Positions 37,223-46,679 of a DNA stretch of 64,000 bases are shown here, piece by piece. The translations under genes were made by a program, and so were the position numbers. Origin of the DNA: Brevundimonas sp. UBA7506 (GTDB lineage: Bacteria > Pseudomonadota > Alphaproteobacteria > Caulobacterales > Caulobacteraceae); contig NZ_DLNQ01000005.1 of the NCBI RefSeq assembly GCF_002479495.1, positions 443,095-507,094 on the forward strand, written 5' to 3'. A model generated the notes under the pieces. It did no database searches. It saw only the letters and a list, made by a program, of their open reading frames with translations, and had not been told where the DNA came from. Position 1 is the stretch's first letter. The number at the start of each line of letters is the position of its first letter.

Positions 37223-38106
37223 CAGGCGACTCCGGCCTCCGCCATGGCTCGATCAATGGCGGGCTTCACGGCGTCACGGGTCAGGGACAGCGGCAGGCGG
37301 ACTTCTTCGCTGCACAGGCCCAGCTTGGCCAGGGCGTACTTGGCCGGGGACGGCGAATTATCGAGGAACAACCCTTTGTGCAGGTCGATCAGACGGTCCT
37401 GCCAGGCCCGCGCCGTGGCGAAGTCGCCGGCCGAGACCGCGTCATACATGGCCACCATGGCTTCCGGCGCGACATTGGACGTGACCGAGATCACGCCCAC
37501 GCCGCCGCTCGCGGCATAGCCCAGCCAGGTGGTGTCATCGCCGCTGATCAGGTCGAACGGACCATCGATATGGCGGCGCATCCAGCTGACCCGCGATATG
37601 TCGCCTGTGGCGTCCTTGATGCCGACGATGTTCGGATTTTTCGCCAGATGAGCGACCGCCTCGTTGGACAGATCGACGCCGCAACGGCTGGGCACGTTGT
37701 ACAGAACCATGGGAATCTGCACGGCGTCGGAGATCGCCTCGAAGTGGGCGATCATGCCTTCCTGTGAAGGCTTGTTGTAATAGGGCGTCACCACCAGGGT
37801 CGCGTCGGCGCCGACCTCCTTGGCGCAGGCCGACAGCTCGATGGCCTCATGCGTGGCGTTCGATCCGGCGCCGGCGATGACGCGCACACGGCCCGCCGCG
37901 ATCTGGACGCACTGCTCGATGACACGCTTGTGCTCGTCCATCTTCAGGGTAGCGCTTTCGCCGGTCGTTCCGACCGGGACGACGCCGTGGACGCCAGCGG
38001 CGATCTGACGTTCCAGGAGTTTTTCAAAAGCCCCTTCGTCCACGTTTCCGTCACGAAGAGGTGTGATCAAGGCGGTGATCACGCCCTTGAACAAGGGGGC
38101 GGTCAT
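37222..38106 (-). CDS. dapA: 4-hydroxy-tetrahydrodipicolinate synthase
   Basis: A 294-residue (beta/alpha)8 enzyme that condenses pyruvate with aspartate semialdehyde in lysine and diaminopimelate synthesis. The Schiff-base lysine is K164 (GIKDATGD), with catalytic Y136 in [10 protein letters not shown] and the TTGES loop at 48-52. It is coupled to smpB and divergent from the lytic transglycosylase gene, a gene order typical of Caulobacterales. Confidence 0.96.
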   Translation of the reverse strand: MTAPLFKGVITALITPLRDGNVDEGAFEKLLERQIAAGVHGVVPVGTTGESATLKMDEHKRVIEQCVQIAAGRVRVIAGAGSNATHEAIELSACAKEVGADATLVVTPYYNKPSQEGMIAHFEAISDAVQIPMVLYNVPSRCGVDLSNEAVAHLAKNPNIVGIKDATGDISRVSWMRRHIDGPFDLISGDDTTWLGYAASGGVGVISVTSNVAPEAMVAMYDAVSAGDFATARAWQDRLIDLHKGLFLDNSPSPAKYALAKLGLCSEEVRLPLSLTRDAVKPAIDRAMAEAGVA

Positions 38107-38207
38107 TGAAACAAGTTACCTGCGCGGTGTTTCGGGCGGCGGCGTGCCACCCTTTTGAAGAGGCAGGGAGCGTAGGTTGCTCGCCGCTCGGCCGCAACCA
38201 GTGATGA

Positions 38208-40256
38208 ATGAGGATCAGACATCTGATGATCGCGACGACCGTGGCCGCCGCTTTGGCGATTCTGACTCCGCCAACCCAGGACGTGCTGAACAGCACGCCA
38301 GCGCCTTACGCCTCCAGCCAGAATGGCGTCATCAGCGGCCAGGACATGGCCTTGTTCCAGCAAGGCCTGGCCTCGGCTCGCGCCCGCGACGTAATCGGCA
38401 CGCAGTCGATCATGAGCCGCATTTCCGATCCCACGGCGAAGAAGCTGGTCGAATGGGCTCTGGTCGACACCTCGGATAAGCAGCTTTCCTACACCGACCT
38501 GGCCCGGGCCCAGACCGACCTCGCCAACTGGCCGCGGGGTGATTCGCGCCGGGCCGCGGGCGAACGCGCGCTGAACCTGGCCAACGCCTCGCCCGACGCG
38601 GTCATCGCCTTCTTCAACGGCTCCGAGCCCACGACCGCCGAGGGCGCCATCGCCCTGGCTGGCGCACTGGAGCAAAAGGGACAGCGTCGCGAGGCCCAGG
38701 CCTTGATCCGCGACTGGTGGCGCAACCGCTCCTTCGAGGAAGCGCAACAATCCGTCATCGCCAACCGCTGGGGCGGATGGTTCAATACCGACGACCACGT
38801 CGCGCGCCTGAACATGCTGTTGCTTGGCCCGCACGGCCCGGCGACCCGCGCCATGACCGCCATGGTGCCCTCCGACCGCCAGGCCGTCGCCAGCGCCGCC
38901 ATGGCCTTGCGCACCGCCTATTCGCCCGACGCCCTCGTCGCGGGCTTCAGCCCCGCCGTCGCCAACGACCCGGCCGTGGTGCTGGAGCGCGTCCGCCTGC
39001 TGCGCTCGGCTGGTCGTCAGTCCGAGGCCTTCCCACTCCTGTCCGCCCTGCCGGCCGCGCCCTCGCACAAGGAAGGCCAGGACACCCTGTGGAGCGAGCG
39101 CCGCAACTACTTCCTGGACGCTCTTCAACAGGGCAATGCCCGCGCCGCCTACGCCGCCATGAACGGCCACGGCTTCCCGTCGGGCGAGCGCAAGGTGGAC
39201 GCCGAGTTCTTCGCCGGCTGGGTCGCCCTGACCAAGCTGAACGATCCGGCCGCCGCCGCCCAGCATTTCGAAATTCTGCGCAATAGCTCCTCAACCCCGA
39301 TCACCCAGGGCCGCGCCCTCTACTGGCTGGGTCGCGCCGCCGAGGCGCGAGGCGACCGCGCGGGCGCGCAAGCCTGGTACAAGGCGGGCGCCGAGCACTG
39401 GCAGACCTTCTACGGCCAACTCGCCGCCGAAAAGGCCGGAATCACCACCCTGACCCTGCCGGGCGAACCCGCCCCTACGCCCGAGGACGTCAACCGCTTC
39501 GAGGGCAATGAGGTCGTGCGGGCCACCCGCATCCTGGGCGCGGCGGGCGAAAAGACCCTGCTGCGGGTCTTCGCCTATCACCTCGACGACACCCTCCCCT
39601 CGCCCTACGACCTGACCCAGTTGTTCGACCTGATGCAGGGTTACGGCGACCAGTTCGGTTCCATGATGGTGGGCCGCGCCGCCAGCCAGCGCGGCTTCGT
39701 CATGCCCGAGCGTATGTATCCCGTTCGAATGCCGCCCCAGACCTCGGGCGCCGCGCCGCTGGAGTTCACCCTGGCCATCACCCGTCAGGAATCCAGCTTC
39801 GATCCCCTGGCCCGTTCGCACGCCGACGCGCGCGGCATGATGCAGCTTCTGCCCGCCACCGGTCAGGGCGTGGCCCGCCGCATGGGCATCGGCTTCTCGT
39901 CCGAACAGCTGTGGGACCCGGACGCCAACATGCGCCTGGGCAGCTATCACCTCGGCGAGCTGATCAACAACTTCGGCGGTTCGCCGCTCCTGGCCACGGT
40001 CGGCTACAACGCCGGTCCCGCCCGCCCGCCGCAGTGGGTGGCCCGTTGCGGCGACCCCCGCAGCCAACAGGTGGACCCCATCGACTTCATCGAGTGCGCC
40101 CCCTTCACCGAGACGCGCAACTACATGATGCGGGTGATGGAGAACATGCAGGTCTATCGCGCCCGCCTGAACGGCGGTTCCGCCCCGCTGACGCCCTCCG
40201 CCGACCTGGCGCGCGGCACGCCGCCCAACAGCGGCCCGCGCGCCTACCAGCCTTAA
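38208..40256 (+). CDS. Soluble lytic murein transglycosylase (SdpA/Slt70-like)
   Basis: A 682-residue periplasmic enzyme cleaving peptidoglycan glycan strands to anhydro-MurNAc products. A hydrophobic N-terminal stretch (residues 5-20) suggests secretion. Residues ~45-480 are a helical superhelix (U-domain type). The C-terminal catalytic SLT domain has E528 in ITRQESSFDPLARS, then GMMQLLPATGQGVA and VGYNAGPARPPQWV. The Caulobacter homologue, also beside dapA, is called sdpA (from memory). Its stop overlaps that of the converging ABC ATPase gene by three bases. Confidence 0.92.
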   Translation: MRIRHLMIATTVAAALAILTPPTQDVLNSTPAPYASSQNGVISGQDMALFQQGLASARARDVIGTQSIMSRISDPTAKKLVEWALVDTSDKQLSYTDLARAQTDLANWPRGDSRRAAGERALNLANASPDAVIAFFNGSEPTTAEGAIALAGALEQKGQRREAQALIRDWWRNRSFEEAQQSVIANRWGGWFNTDDHVARLNMLLLGPHGPATRAMTAMVPSDRQAVASAAMALRTAYSPDALVAGFSPAVANDPAVVLERVRLLRSAGRQSEAFPLLSALPAAPSHKEGQDTLWSERRNYFLDALQQGNARAAYAAMNGHGFPSGERKVDAEFFAGWVALTKLNDPAAAAQHFEILRNSSSTPITQGRALYWLGRAAEARGDRAGAQAWYKAGAEHWQTFYGQLAAEKAGITTLTLPGEPAPTPEDVNRFEGNEVVRATRILGAAGEKTLLRVFAYHLDDTLPSPYDLTQLFDLMQGYGDQFGSMMVGRAASQRGFVMPERMYPVRMPPQTSGAAPLEFTLAITRQESSFDPLARSHADARGMMQLLPATGQGVARRMGIGFSSEQLWDPDANMRLGSYHLGELINNFGGSPLLATVGYNAGPARPPQWVARCGDPRSQQVDPIDFIECAPFTETRNYMMRVMENMQVYRARLNGGSAPLTPSADLARGTPPNSGPRAYQP

Positions 40257-41011
40257 GCCAAACGACGGGCCGCCAGCAGCGGCCCGTCCGGCGCCTCGAT
40301 CCAGACCCCGTCCAGATGGAAGGCCGCGCGCAGCACCGCTGGCGACAGAGCCTCGACCGGCGCCGCATCCGCGACCACCCGTCCCGCCTCCAGCACCACC
40401 ACACGATCCGCGATCCGCGTCGCCAGCGTCAGGTCGTGCAGGCTGACCAGCACCCCTCCGCCCGCATCGGCTCGCGCCCGCAGACGCTCCAGCACCAGAA
40501 GCTGCGCATCCGGGTCCAGCCCGGCGATCGGCTCGTCCGCCAGCAACAGCGGGGCTTGAACCACCAGGGCCCGCGCCAGCAGGACTCGCGCCCGCTCGCC
40601 CCCCGACATCTCGGCCACTCCGCGTTCGGCCAGATGCCCAGCCCCGACTTCGTCCAGCGCCGCGCGCGCCCGTTCGAGAGCCGCATCCCCCGACAGGAAA
40701 GGCGCGCCCAGCGCCGCCACCTCAAGGGCCGGCAGATTCCAGGCGATATGCCGTTCCTGCGGCAGATAGGCCGCCCGCGCCGCGCGCTCCCGCTCGGATA
40801 GCCGGCGCACATCTTCACCGCCCAGCTTGGCCACGCCGGCTTGCAAGGGCGTCAGGCCCAGGCCCGCCCGAATGGCGCTGGACTTGCCCGCCCCGTTCGG
40901 GCCGCACAGGGCCACCAGTTCGCCTGCCGCCACCGACAGGCTGACCCCGTTCAGCACCGTCGCCGCACCCATGCGCGCAACAACGCCGTCCAGTTCCAGC
41001 AAGGCGCTCAC
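40253..41011 (-). CDS. ABC transporter ATP-binding protein (BtuD/FecE type)
   Basis: A 252-residue ATPase of the cobalamin/Fe3+-siderophore family, with Walker A CGPNGAGKSSA, signature MSGGERARVLLARAL and Walker B LLLADEPIAGLDPD. The GTG at 41011 overlaps the permease stop as GTGA and begins the conserved sequence; a much longer in-frame extension upstream lies within the permease gene in another frame. It energises the BtuC/BtuF-like partners encoded just before it. The substrate, cobalamin or an iron complex, is not determined. Confidence 0.88.
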   Translation of the reverse strand: MSALLELDGVVARMGAATVLNGVSLSVAAGELVALCGPNGAGKSSAIRAGLGLTPLQAGVAKLGGEDVRRLSERERAARAAYLPQERHIAWNLPALEVAALGAPFLSGDAALERARAALDEVGAGHLAERGVAEMSGGERARVLLARALVVQAPLLLADEPIAGLDPDAQLLVLERLRARADAGGGVLVSLHDLTLATRIADRVVVLEAGRVVADAAPVEALSPAVLRAAFHLDGVWIEAPDGPLLAARRLA

Positions 41012-41997
41012 AGCCGCCACTCCCGCGCCGCGCGCCATGCGATCAGGGCGAACAGCGGGGCCCCGACCAGGGCCGTGAACACGCCCAGCTTCAGTTCCTG
41101 ATCCGTCGGCGTCAGCCGCGCCGCCAGATCGGCCAGCACCAAGATCAACCCACCGGTCAGCGCAGAAGGCAGCAGCAGCCGTCCCGGATCGCCGCGGACG
41201 GCCGCCCGCACCAGATGCGGCGCCGCGAGACCGACGAAACCGATCACCCCGGCCACAGCCACCGCCGCCCCCGCCGCGACCGCCGAGGCGATCAGGGCCA
41301 GAACCCGCATCCGCCCCATCGACAGGCCTGAGGCCCGCGCCGCCTCCTCGCCGAGCGTCAGCATCCGTAGGCCCGGCGACGCCTGCGCAGCAAAGAGAGC
41401 AGCCACGACCAGCGCCGGCGCGACCCAAGCAACGTCGATCCAGCTGCGGTTCTGTACCGAACCCAGCAGCCAGTTCATCACCTCTGCCGAGGCGATCGGC
41501 GACGGCGACAGGTTGAAGATCAGGGCCGTTAGGGCGCCCGCAAAACTCGACAGCGCCACCCCGAACAGGATCAGCGCCTCGGGCGCTCGCACCCTGGCGG
41601 CGATGGCGACCAGCAGCAGCCCCGCCAGCGCCGCCCCGATCAGGGCCGCGCCCTCGACCAGTCCGGGAATGGCCGCCGCTCCCAGCACGATGGCCCCCGC
41701 CGCGCCCAGCGCCGCCGTGGCCGACACGCCCAGCACGCCCGGGTCCGCCAGCGGGTTCCGCAACAGGCCTTGCAGCACCGCCCCCGCCAGCCCCAGCGCC
41801 GCCCCGACCATCAGGGCGCAGACCGCGCGCGGCGCCCGCACCTGCCACAGCACCTCGCCCGGTCCCGAGGCGGGATCGACCAGGGCCTGCCCATACTGGG
41901 CGGCCGACAGCGTCGTCTCTCCCAGCAACACCGCCCCGACCAATGCCAGCAGGGTGGCCGCCGACAATCCTAGGTTCAGGCCCAAATGTCTGTTCAT
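41008..41997 (-). CDS. FecCD/BtuC-type ABC transporter permease
   Basis: A 329-residue permease with about ten helices. Family landmarks are RAPRAVCALMVGAALGLAGAVLQGLLRNPLADPGVLGVS and VAGVIGFVGLAAPHLVR near the coupling helix. It would import cobalamin, haem or an iron-siderophore together with the adjacent ATPase and binding protein. ATGA-type overlaps link it to both neighbours. No TonB-dependent outer-membrane receptor lies in the window. Confidence 0.9.
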   Translation of the reverse strand: MNRHLGLNLGLSAATLLALVGAVLLGETTLSAAQYGQALVDPASGPGEVLWQVRAPRAVCALMVGAALGLAGAVLQGLLRNPLADPGVLGVSATAALGAAGAIVLGAAAIPGLVEGAALIGAALAGLLLVAIAARVRAPEALILFGVALSSFAGALTALIFNLSPSPIASAEVMNWLLGSVQNRSWIDVAWVAPALVVAALFAAQASPGLRMLTLGEEAARASGLSMGRMRVLALIASAVAAGAAVAVAGVIGFVGLAAPHLVRAAVRGDPGRLLLPSALTGGLILVLADLAARLTPTDQELKLGVFTALVGAPLFALIAWRAAREWRL

Positions 41998-42788
41998 CGC
42001 GCGGCCTCCGCCAGCAAAGCCGCCGCGTCAGCCGCGAACCAGGCCGGACAGCTCAGCGTCGAAGCCGGCAAATCAGCCACCGTCCGTCCCTTGGCCGCGC
42101 GCGCCACCACTGGATGCCGTCCCGGGCCACGCCAGTCCGCCCGCCATTGCTGGAAGAAGCCCCGCACGAACAGGACCGGCGGGCTCAGGGCGATCTTCTC
42201 GATCCCCAGCGGCTGATAGCCCGATCCGGTCACGCCGTTGCGGAACCCCGCCGCCTTCAAGATGGCATCGATCAGCGACCCCGATCCGGTGGTGTAGCCG
42301 CCGGGCGTGACATAGACGGCCTCTCGGCCCCGCCCCGCGCCCGCCGCCTGGACCAGTCGCCGATCCATATGGGCGATCAGGGCCGCGCCCCGCGCTTCCT
42401 GTCCCAAGCCGTGCGAGACAGCCCTCAGGTTCTCGCGAACGCCGTCCATGTCGGTCGCGTCATTGATGGCCAGCACACGCGTCCCGCGCTTTTCCAGCGC
42501 CGCCAGAAGACGCGGCTCGCCGCCCCAGTAGCGGACCGCCACGTCGGGCTGAAAGCCGATGACCGCCTCCAGCGTCGGTCGAACTCGCGGGCGTCCCCGC
42601 GCCGCCTGCCGCATCCAGGAATCCGGGTCGTCCGCCCGCGACGACAAGGCCAGCGTCGCCTCGGGCGCCAAGGCCAGCACATACTGATCCGCGCACTGGT
42701 CCAGCGACAGCACTCGCAACGGCCGCGCCTCAGCGACACCGGGCAACAACATCACCAGTCCCATGAGGACGGCGCGCGTCTGAATCAC
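41994..42788 (-). CDS. Periplasmic metal-chelate/cobalamin-binding protein (BtuF-like)
   Basis: A 264-residue solute-binding protein with a signal peptide (MIQTRAVLMGLVMLLPGVAEA). The start RPLRVLSLDQCADQYVLALAP and the following FQPDVAVRYWGGEPRLLAALE are typical of the helical-backbone receptors (COG0614) that bind vitamin B12 or ferric chelates. The GTG at 42788 overlaps the TetR stop as GTGA, putting the binding protein, permease and ATPase genes in one translationally coupled set led by a regulator. Confidence 0.86.
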   Translation of the reverse strand: MIQTRAVLMGLVMLLPGVAEARPLRVLSLDQCADQYVLALAPEATLALSSRADDPDSWMRQAARGRPRVRPTLEAVIGFQPDVAVRYWGGEPRLLAALEKRGTRVLAINDATDMDGVRENLRAVSHGLGQEARGAALIAHMDRRLVQAAGAGRGREAVYVTPGGYTTGSGSLIDAILKAAGFRNGVTGSGYQPLGIEKIALSPPVLFVRGFFQQWRADWRGPGRHPVVARAAKGRTVADLPASTLSCPAWFAADAAALLAEAAR

Positions 42789-43429
42789 GATTGGAGCAGC
42801 CCCGCGAACAGAGCGTCCATCTGGACGCGGACCAGCTCATCGCGATCCACCCAATCAAAATAGGGCTTGGTGATCATAAGGGAAACAATGCCGTGCCCGC
42901 TGGCCCAGATCACCTGGGCGATGGCGCGCGGATCGCCCTTCATTCGCCCGGTGGCCACCGCCTCCTCCACCACAGACGTAAAGGATCGAAACAGTTCGAA
43001 GCCCGTCTCCTGCGCCACCGTCTCGGCGCCCTCGCGCGCCTCAACCGGCCGAGTGAGATAGGTCAGGCGATAAGCGTTCGGGTTGTCGAAGCCGAAGCGC
43101 ACATACCCTTCGATCATCCTCCGTAACCGAACATCGGCAGGCGCCGGTTCCGCCGTGATCCCTTCATGGGTCGCGATCAGAGTCTCGAAGGCGCCGCGAC
43201 AAATTTCGTGCAGGATCGCGGCCTTGTCAGGGAAGTGCATGTAGAGCGCCGTCGATGACAAGCCGACCTCATCCGCAATTTTGCGGATAGTCGCCCCCTC
43301 ATAACCATGCTCGACAAAAATGCGCTCCGCCGCAGCCAGGATTTCCGCGCGTCGCGCATAGCCTTCACCCTTGGGCTTGCGCGCTGATCGGGGCGTGGGG
43401 AGCAATGAACCGGGCAATCCAGACTCCAT
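42785..43429 (-). CDS. TetR-family transcriptional regulator
   Basis: A 214-residue regulator. Residues ~27-75 hold the TetR helix-turn-helix (ILAAAERIFVEHGYEGATIRKIADEVGLSS, then ALYMHFPDKAAILHEI); the C-terminal part, with FGFDNPNAYRLTYLT and VIWASGHGIVSL, resembles the TetR_C_33/WHG ligand domain. The ATG at 43429 was chosen because the ~40 residues upstream overlap the next gene's promoter region and lack family features. It heads the coupled ABC transporter operon and is divergent from the glycosyltransferase gene, so it may control either or both. Confidence 0.88.
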   Translation of the reverse strand: MESGLPGSLLPTPRSARKPKGEGYARRAEILAAAERIFVEHGYEGATIRKIADEVGLSSTALYMHFPDKAAILHEICRGAFETLIATHEGITAEPAPADVRLRRMIEGYVRFGFDNPNAYRLTYLTRPVEAREGAETVAQETGFELFRSFTSVVEEAVATGRMKGDPRAIAQVIWASGHGIVSLMITKPYFDWVDRDELVRVQMDALFAGLLQS

Positions 43430-43541
43430 GGCTGGGATCCCCGCTTGAATAGCCGGAATGGCTGAGTCCGCCAATCGCTTGCACTCAAAGAACAATGATC
43501 TTAACAAATTCGCATTTGCAGCGGGTCGGGGGACTTCGCCC

Positions 43542-44948
43542 ATGCGCAACAGACAAGTTCAAGGAAAAGCCAACCACACGGCATGCGCTGCGCGGACCAC
43601 AGTAACGCGCGCTCAACTCATTGTTTTTTCGGGCTCGACGGCAGGGGTAGTCGCCAGCTTATTCCTGTCACCCTACATCGCGCCCCTGATCCTGATCGCC
43701 ATACAACTCGGCTTTCTGAGCGTCGCCGGCTGGCGGCTCATGACATTGCTGACACGGCTTCCCTCGAGCCCCCAGCATCCTGCTCCTGCCATTTGGCCTC
43801 GGTATACAATCATCGCGGCTCTCTATGACGAAGCGGCCGTCTTGCCCCAACTGGTCGAGCGTCTTGGCCGGATAGATTACCCCGAAGACCGTCTTGAGGG
43901 TTTCCTTGCTCTGGAGGCCGACGACAGCGTCACTATCGCCGCTGCCTTGGCGACCGAGCGCCCAGATTGGTTGAAGGTGCTGATCGTTCCGCCAGGCTCG
44001 CCGAACACAAAGCCCCGCGCGTTGAACTTCGCCCTGTCAGTCGCAAGCGGCGATCTGGTGACAATCTATGACGCCGAGGACGACCCGGACCCTCTCCAGC
44101 TTCGAGAGGCCGCCGCTCGTTTCGCGGTCGAAGAAAACGACCTGGTATGTCTTCAGGCGCCGCTGCGCATTCAGCGACGCGACAAACGTAAAAGCGCATC
44201 GCCCTTCCTGGATGTACAGTTCGCAGCGGAGTACGCCGCGCTTTTTGAGGTGACCCTGCCAGCCATGGCGGCCTTGGGTCTGCCGTTTCCGCTTGGAGGG
44301 ACCAGCAATCATTTCCGCGCCTCCGCTCTTCGCACTCTCGGCGGTTGGGATGCCTGGAACGTGACGGAAGACGCCGACCTCGGCTTCCGTATCTGGCGTT
44401 CCGGAGGACGCATGGGGATGCTGGAGCGTCCGACATATGAAACGCCGCCCGGCGCCTTGCGGCTCTGGTTGCCCCAACGTACGCGCTGGCTAAAGGGACA
44501 TCTGCAGACACTGGCGGTTCATACTCGCAGCCTGGGCGGAATGGGATGGCGTGGCTGGTCCGCCCTGGGCCTGACCCTTGGCGCAGGCTGCGCCTCTGCC
44601 GCCATCCATGCCGCTTCTTTCGCATGGATCGGCGTCGTGGCGCTGGCGTCGATTGTCAGCGGCCAGCTTCCGCCTGCACCTCCATTGGGAATGAGCGTGC
44701 TGATAGCCGGTGTGGCGACAGCATGGCTGGCCAAGCTGACGGGAGCGCGCCGCGCCGGCGTTCGCTACGGATTAAGGGAAATGGCCGCGTCGCCTGCCTA
44801 CTGGTGCCTGCTGAGTCTGGCGTTCGTTCATGCAGCCTTTCGGCTCGTCACTGAACCTCACCGATGGGACAAAACTCCCCACTCTCCCGACGTCGCGCCC
44901 ATCGAAGACATCAATGACGCCGTGGGTGCTGGACGAGCAGCGGCCTGA
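43542..44948 (+). CDS. Family 2 glycosyltransferase, membrane-bound, processive-type motifs
   Basis: A 468-residue inner-membrane enzyme resembling cellulose synthase-like and NdvB/NdvC-type transferases. Two helices (~24-66) precede a cytoplasmic catalytic domain with ADD (126-128), the DxD-like YDAEDDP (176-182), the base motif TEDAD (275-279) and QRTRW (312-316, the QxxRW of processive enzymes); several helices follow (~345-440). It should build a surface or storage glycan from a nucleotide sugar. The start at 43542 has a GGGGGA stretch upstream. No other polysaccharide genes are nearby. The upstream DNA is A/T-rich for this window, a possible sign of acquisition. Confidence 0.87.
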   Translation: MRNRQVQGKANHTACAARTTVTRAQLIVFSGSTAGVVASLFLSPYIAPLILIAIQLGFLSVAGWRLMTLLTRLPSSPQHPAPAIWPRYTIIAALYDEAAVLPQLVERLGRIDYPEDRLEGFLALEADDSVTIAAALATERPDWLKVLIVPPGSPNTKPRALNFALSVASGDLVTIYDAEDDPDPLQLREAAARFAVEENDLVCLQAPLRIQRRDKRKSASPFLDVQFAAEYAALFEVTLPAMAALGLPFPLGGTSNHFRASALRTLGGWDAWNVTEDADLGFRIWRSGGRMGMLERPTYETPPGALRLWLPQRTRWLKGHLQTLAVHTRSLGGMGWRGWSALGLTLGAGCASAAIHAASFAWIGVVALASIVSGQLPPAPPLGMSVLIAGVATAWLAKLTGARRAGVRYGLREMAASPAYWCLLSLAFVHAAFRLVTEPHRWDKTPHSPDVAPIEDINDAVGAGRAAA

Positions 44949-44965
44949 GCGCCTATCAGCCGCAC

Positions 44966-45862
44966 ATGGCTCCCGTTCTCTCCTCCACGCCCGAAACCCT
45001 CGTCACGCGAGGCTGGTCGGACTACGCCCTGATCGACAGCGGCGACGGTCGCAAGCTGGAGCGGTATGGCCGCTACACCGTCGTTCGCCCCGAGCCTCAA
45101 TGTTTCTGGAAGGCCCACCACGAAACCGCCTTCGAGCAGGCCAACGCCATGTTCGACCCGCAGCAGGAGGAAGAGGATTCCGGCCGCTGGCGCTTCGACC
45201 AGCACGGCCCGATCGACGCCTTTCCCCTGAAATGGCGCGACGTGCGTTTCATGGGGCGCTTCACCCCCTTCCGCCACCTGGCCTTCTTCCCCGAGCAGGC
45301 GGCCAACTGGGATTGGCTGGACGCGCGCGTTCGCACCCTGCAGCAACCCAGGATCCTGAACCTGTTCGGCTACACCGGCGTGGCCAGCCTGGCCTGTTCG
45401 GCGGCGGGCGCTCACGTCACCCACGTCGACGCCTCCAAGAAGTCGGTCGCCTATGCCCGTGAGAACGCCGAGCTGTCGGGTCTGTCCGACCGACCGATCC
45501 GCTGGATCGTCGAGGACGCCCGCAAGTTCGTGGCGCGCGAGGTCCGTCGCGGCAGCAAGTACGACGGCATCATCCTGGACCCGCCCAAATATGGTCGCGG
45601 CGCCAATGGCGAGGTCTGGCGTCTGTTCGAGGACATGCCGGATCTGCTGAAGGACTGCGCGTCCTTGTTGTCCGACGACGCCTCCTTCCTGCTGCTGAAC
45701 GCCTATGCGGCGCGGATTTCCGGCCTATCGCTGGCCCACATGATGGCTGAGGCGACCCATGATCGCGGCGGGCGCATCGACTGGGGAGAACTAGCCCTGT
45801 CCGAAGACGGTCCGAGCGCCCGTTCCATCGGCCTGTCCTTCTTCGCGCGCTGGAGCGCCTGA
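44966..45862 (+). CDS. Class I SAM-dependent methyltransferase (RlmI/K-like)
   Basis: A 298-residue methyltransferase of the COG1092 type, likely acting on 23S rRNA cytosine. The SAM-binding motif I is ILNLFGYTGVASLACSAAGA, motif IV is IILDPPKYGRG, and EPQCFWK and FFPEQAANWDWLDAR are typical of the N-terminal region. It lacks the PUA domain of E. coli RlmI. It lies one base before the TrmH-like gene, giving a two-gene RNA modification unit. Confidence 0.85.
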   Translation: MAPVLSSTPETLVTRGWSDYALIDSGDGRKLERYGRYTVVRPEPQCFWKAHHETAFEQANAMFDPQQEEEDSGRWRFDQHGPIDAFPLKWRDVRFMGRFTPFRHLAFFPEQAANWDWLDARVRTLQQPRILNLFGYTGVASLACSAAGAHVTHVDASKKSVAYARENAELSGLSDRPIRWIVEDARKFVAREVRRGSKYDGIILDPPKYGRGANGEVWRLFEDMPDLLKDCASLLSDDASFLLLNAYAARISGLSLAHMMAEATHDRGGRIDWGELALSEDGPSARSIGLSFFARWSA

Positions 45863-45863
45863 C

Positions 45864-46676
45864 ATGGTCGAGCGCGTCATCACCTCCCTGACCAACGACA
45901 CCATCAAGTCGATCCGCGCCCTGCACATGCGCAAGGAACGCGACCTGACCGGCCGCTTCCTGGCCGAGGGTCTGAAATTCGTCGGCGAAGCCCTGGATCA
46001 GGGCCGCGCTCCGGTCATGCTGCTGGTCGGCGACGAAGCTCGCCCTCACCCCCTGCTGGATCGCGCCAAGGCCGAGACCATCAAGGCCGGCGGTCAGATC
46101 ATCGTCGTCACCCACGCCATCCTCGAAAAGATCAGCCGTCGCGACAATCCTCAGACCGTGCTGGGCGTGTTCGAGCAGGTCTATACGCCGCTGGACGCCA
46201 TCCAGCCCGAGGCCAAGCCCTGCTGGGTGGCGCTGGAGCAGGTGCGCGATCCGGGCAACCTCGGCACCATCATCCGCACGGCGGATTCCGCCGGCTGCGG
46301 CGGGGTCATCCTGATCGGCGACTGTGTCGATCCCTTCTCGGTCGAGGCCGTGCGCGCCACCATGGGCTCGGTCTTCGCCGTCTCCATCAGCAAGGCGACG
46401 CGTGGGGAATTCCTGGCCTGGCGCGCCAAGTGGCCGGGCAGCGTCATCGGCACCCGTCTGGATGCGAAACACGGCTATCGCGACAGCCCCGTCCGGCATC
46501 CGGCCCTGATCATGATGGGCAACGAACAGGCCGGGCTGACCGATGAACTGGCCGCCGCCTGTGACCTGAACGTCAAGATTCCCATGCGCGGCCGGGCCGA
46601 CAGCCTGAACCTGGCTATCGCCACCGGCATCATGGTCTATGCCGTGACTGATGCAGCCTACGGCACAGACATCTAG
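45864..46676 (+). CDS. TrmH/SpoU-family RNA 2'-O-methyltransferase
   Basis: A 270-residue SPOUT methyltransferase. An N-terminal substrate-binding domain (TSLTNDTIKSIRALHMRKERDLTGRFLAEGLKFV) precedes the knotted SAM-binding domain with VALEQVRDPGNLGTIIRTADSAG, LIMMGNEQAGLTDEL and IPMRGRADSLNLAIA, motifs 1-3 of the family. The target, rRNA or tRNA, cannot be decided from sequence. It probably shares a transcript with the preceding methyltransferase gene. Confidence 0.92.
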   Translation: MVERVITSLTNDTIKSIRALHMRKERDLTGRFLAEGLKFVGEALDQGRAPVMLLVGDEARPHPLLDRAKAETIKAGGQIIVVTHAILEKISRRDNPQTVLGVFEQVYTPLDAIQPEAKPCWVALEQVRDPGNLGTIIRTADSAGCGGVILIGDCVDPFSVEAVRATMGSVFAVSISKATRGEFLAWRAKWPGSVIGTRLDAKHGYRDSPVRHPALIMMGNEQAGLTDELAAACDLNVKIPMRGRADSLNLAIATGIMVYAVTDAAYGTDI

Positions 46677-46679
46677 GGC

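Noticed and set aside
36679..38207. tmRNA gene near smpB
   Set aside because: The flanking intervals are about 76 and 101 bases, with no tRNA-Ala-like domain or tag reading frame.
41011..41848. N-terminal extension of the ABC ATPase (to 41848)
   Set aside because: The extension is Gly/Ala/Arg-rich shadow of the permease gene; the ATPase begins at the GTG at 41011 with a GTGA overlap.
42785..43541. Cobalamin riboswitch for the BtuFCD-type genes
   Set aside because: The binding-protein gene overlaps tetR and only ~112 bases precede tetR, too little for the ~200-base element, and no B12-box-like sequence was seen.
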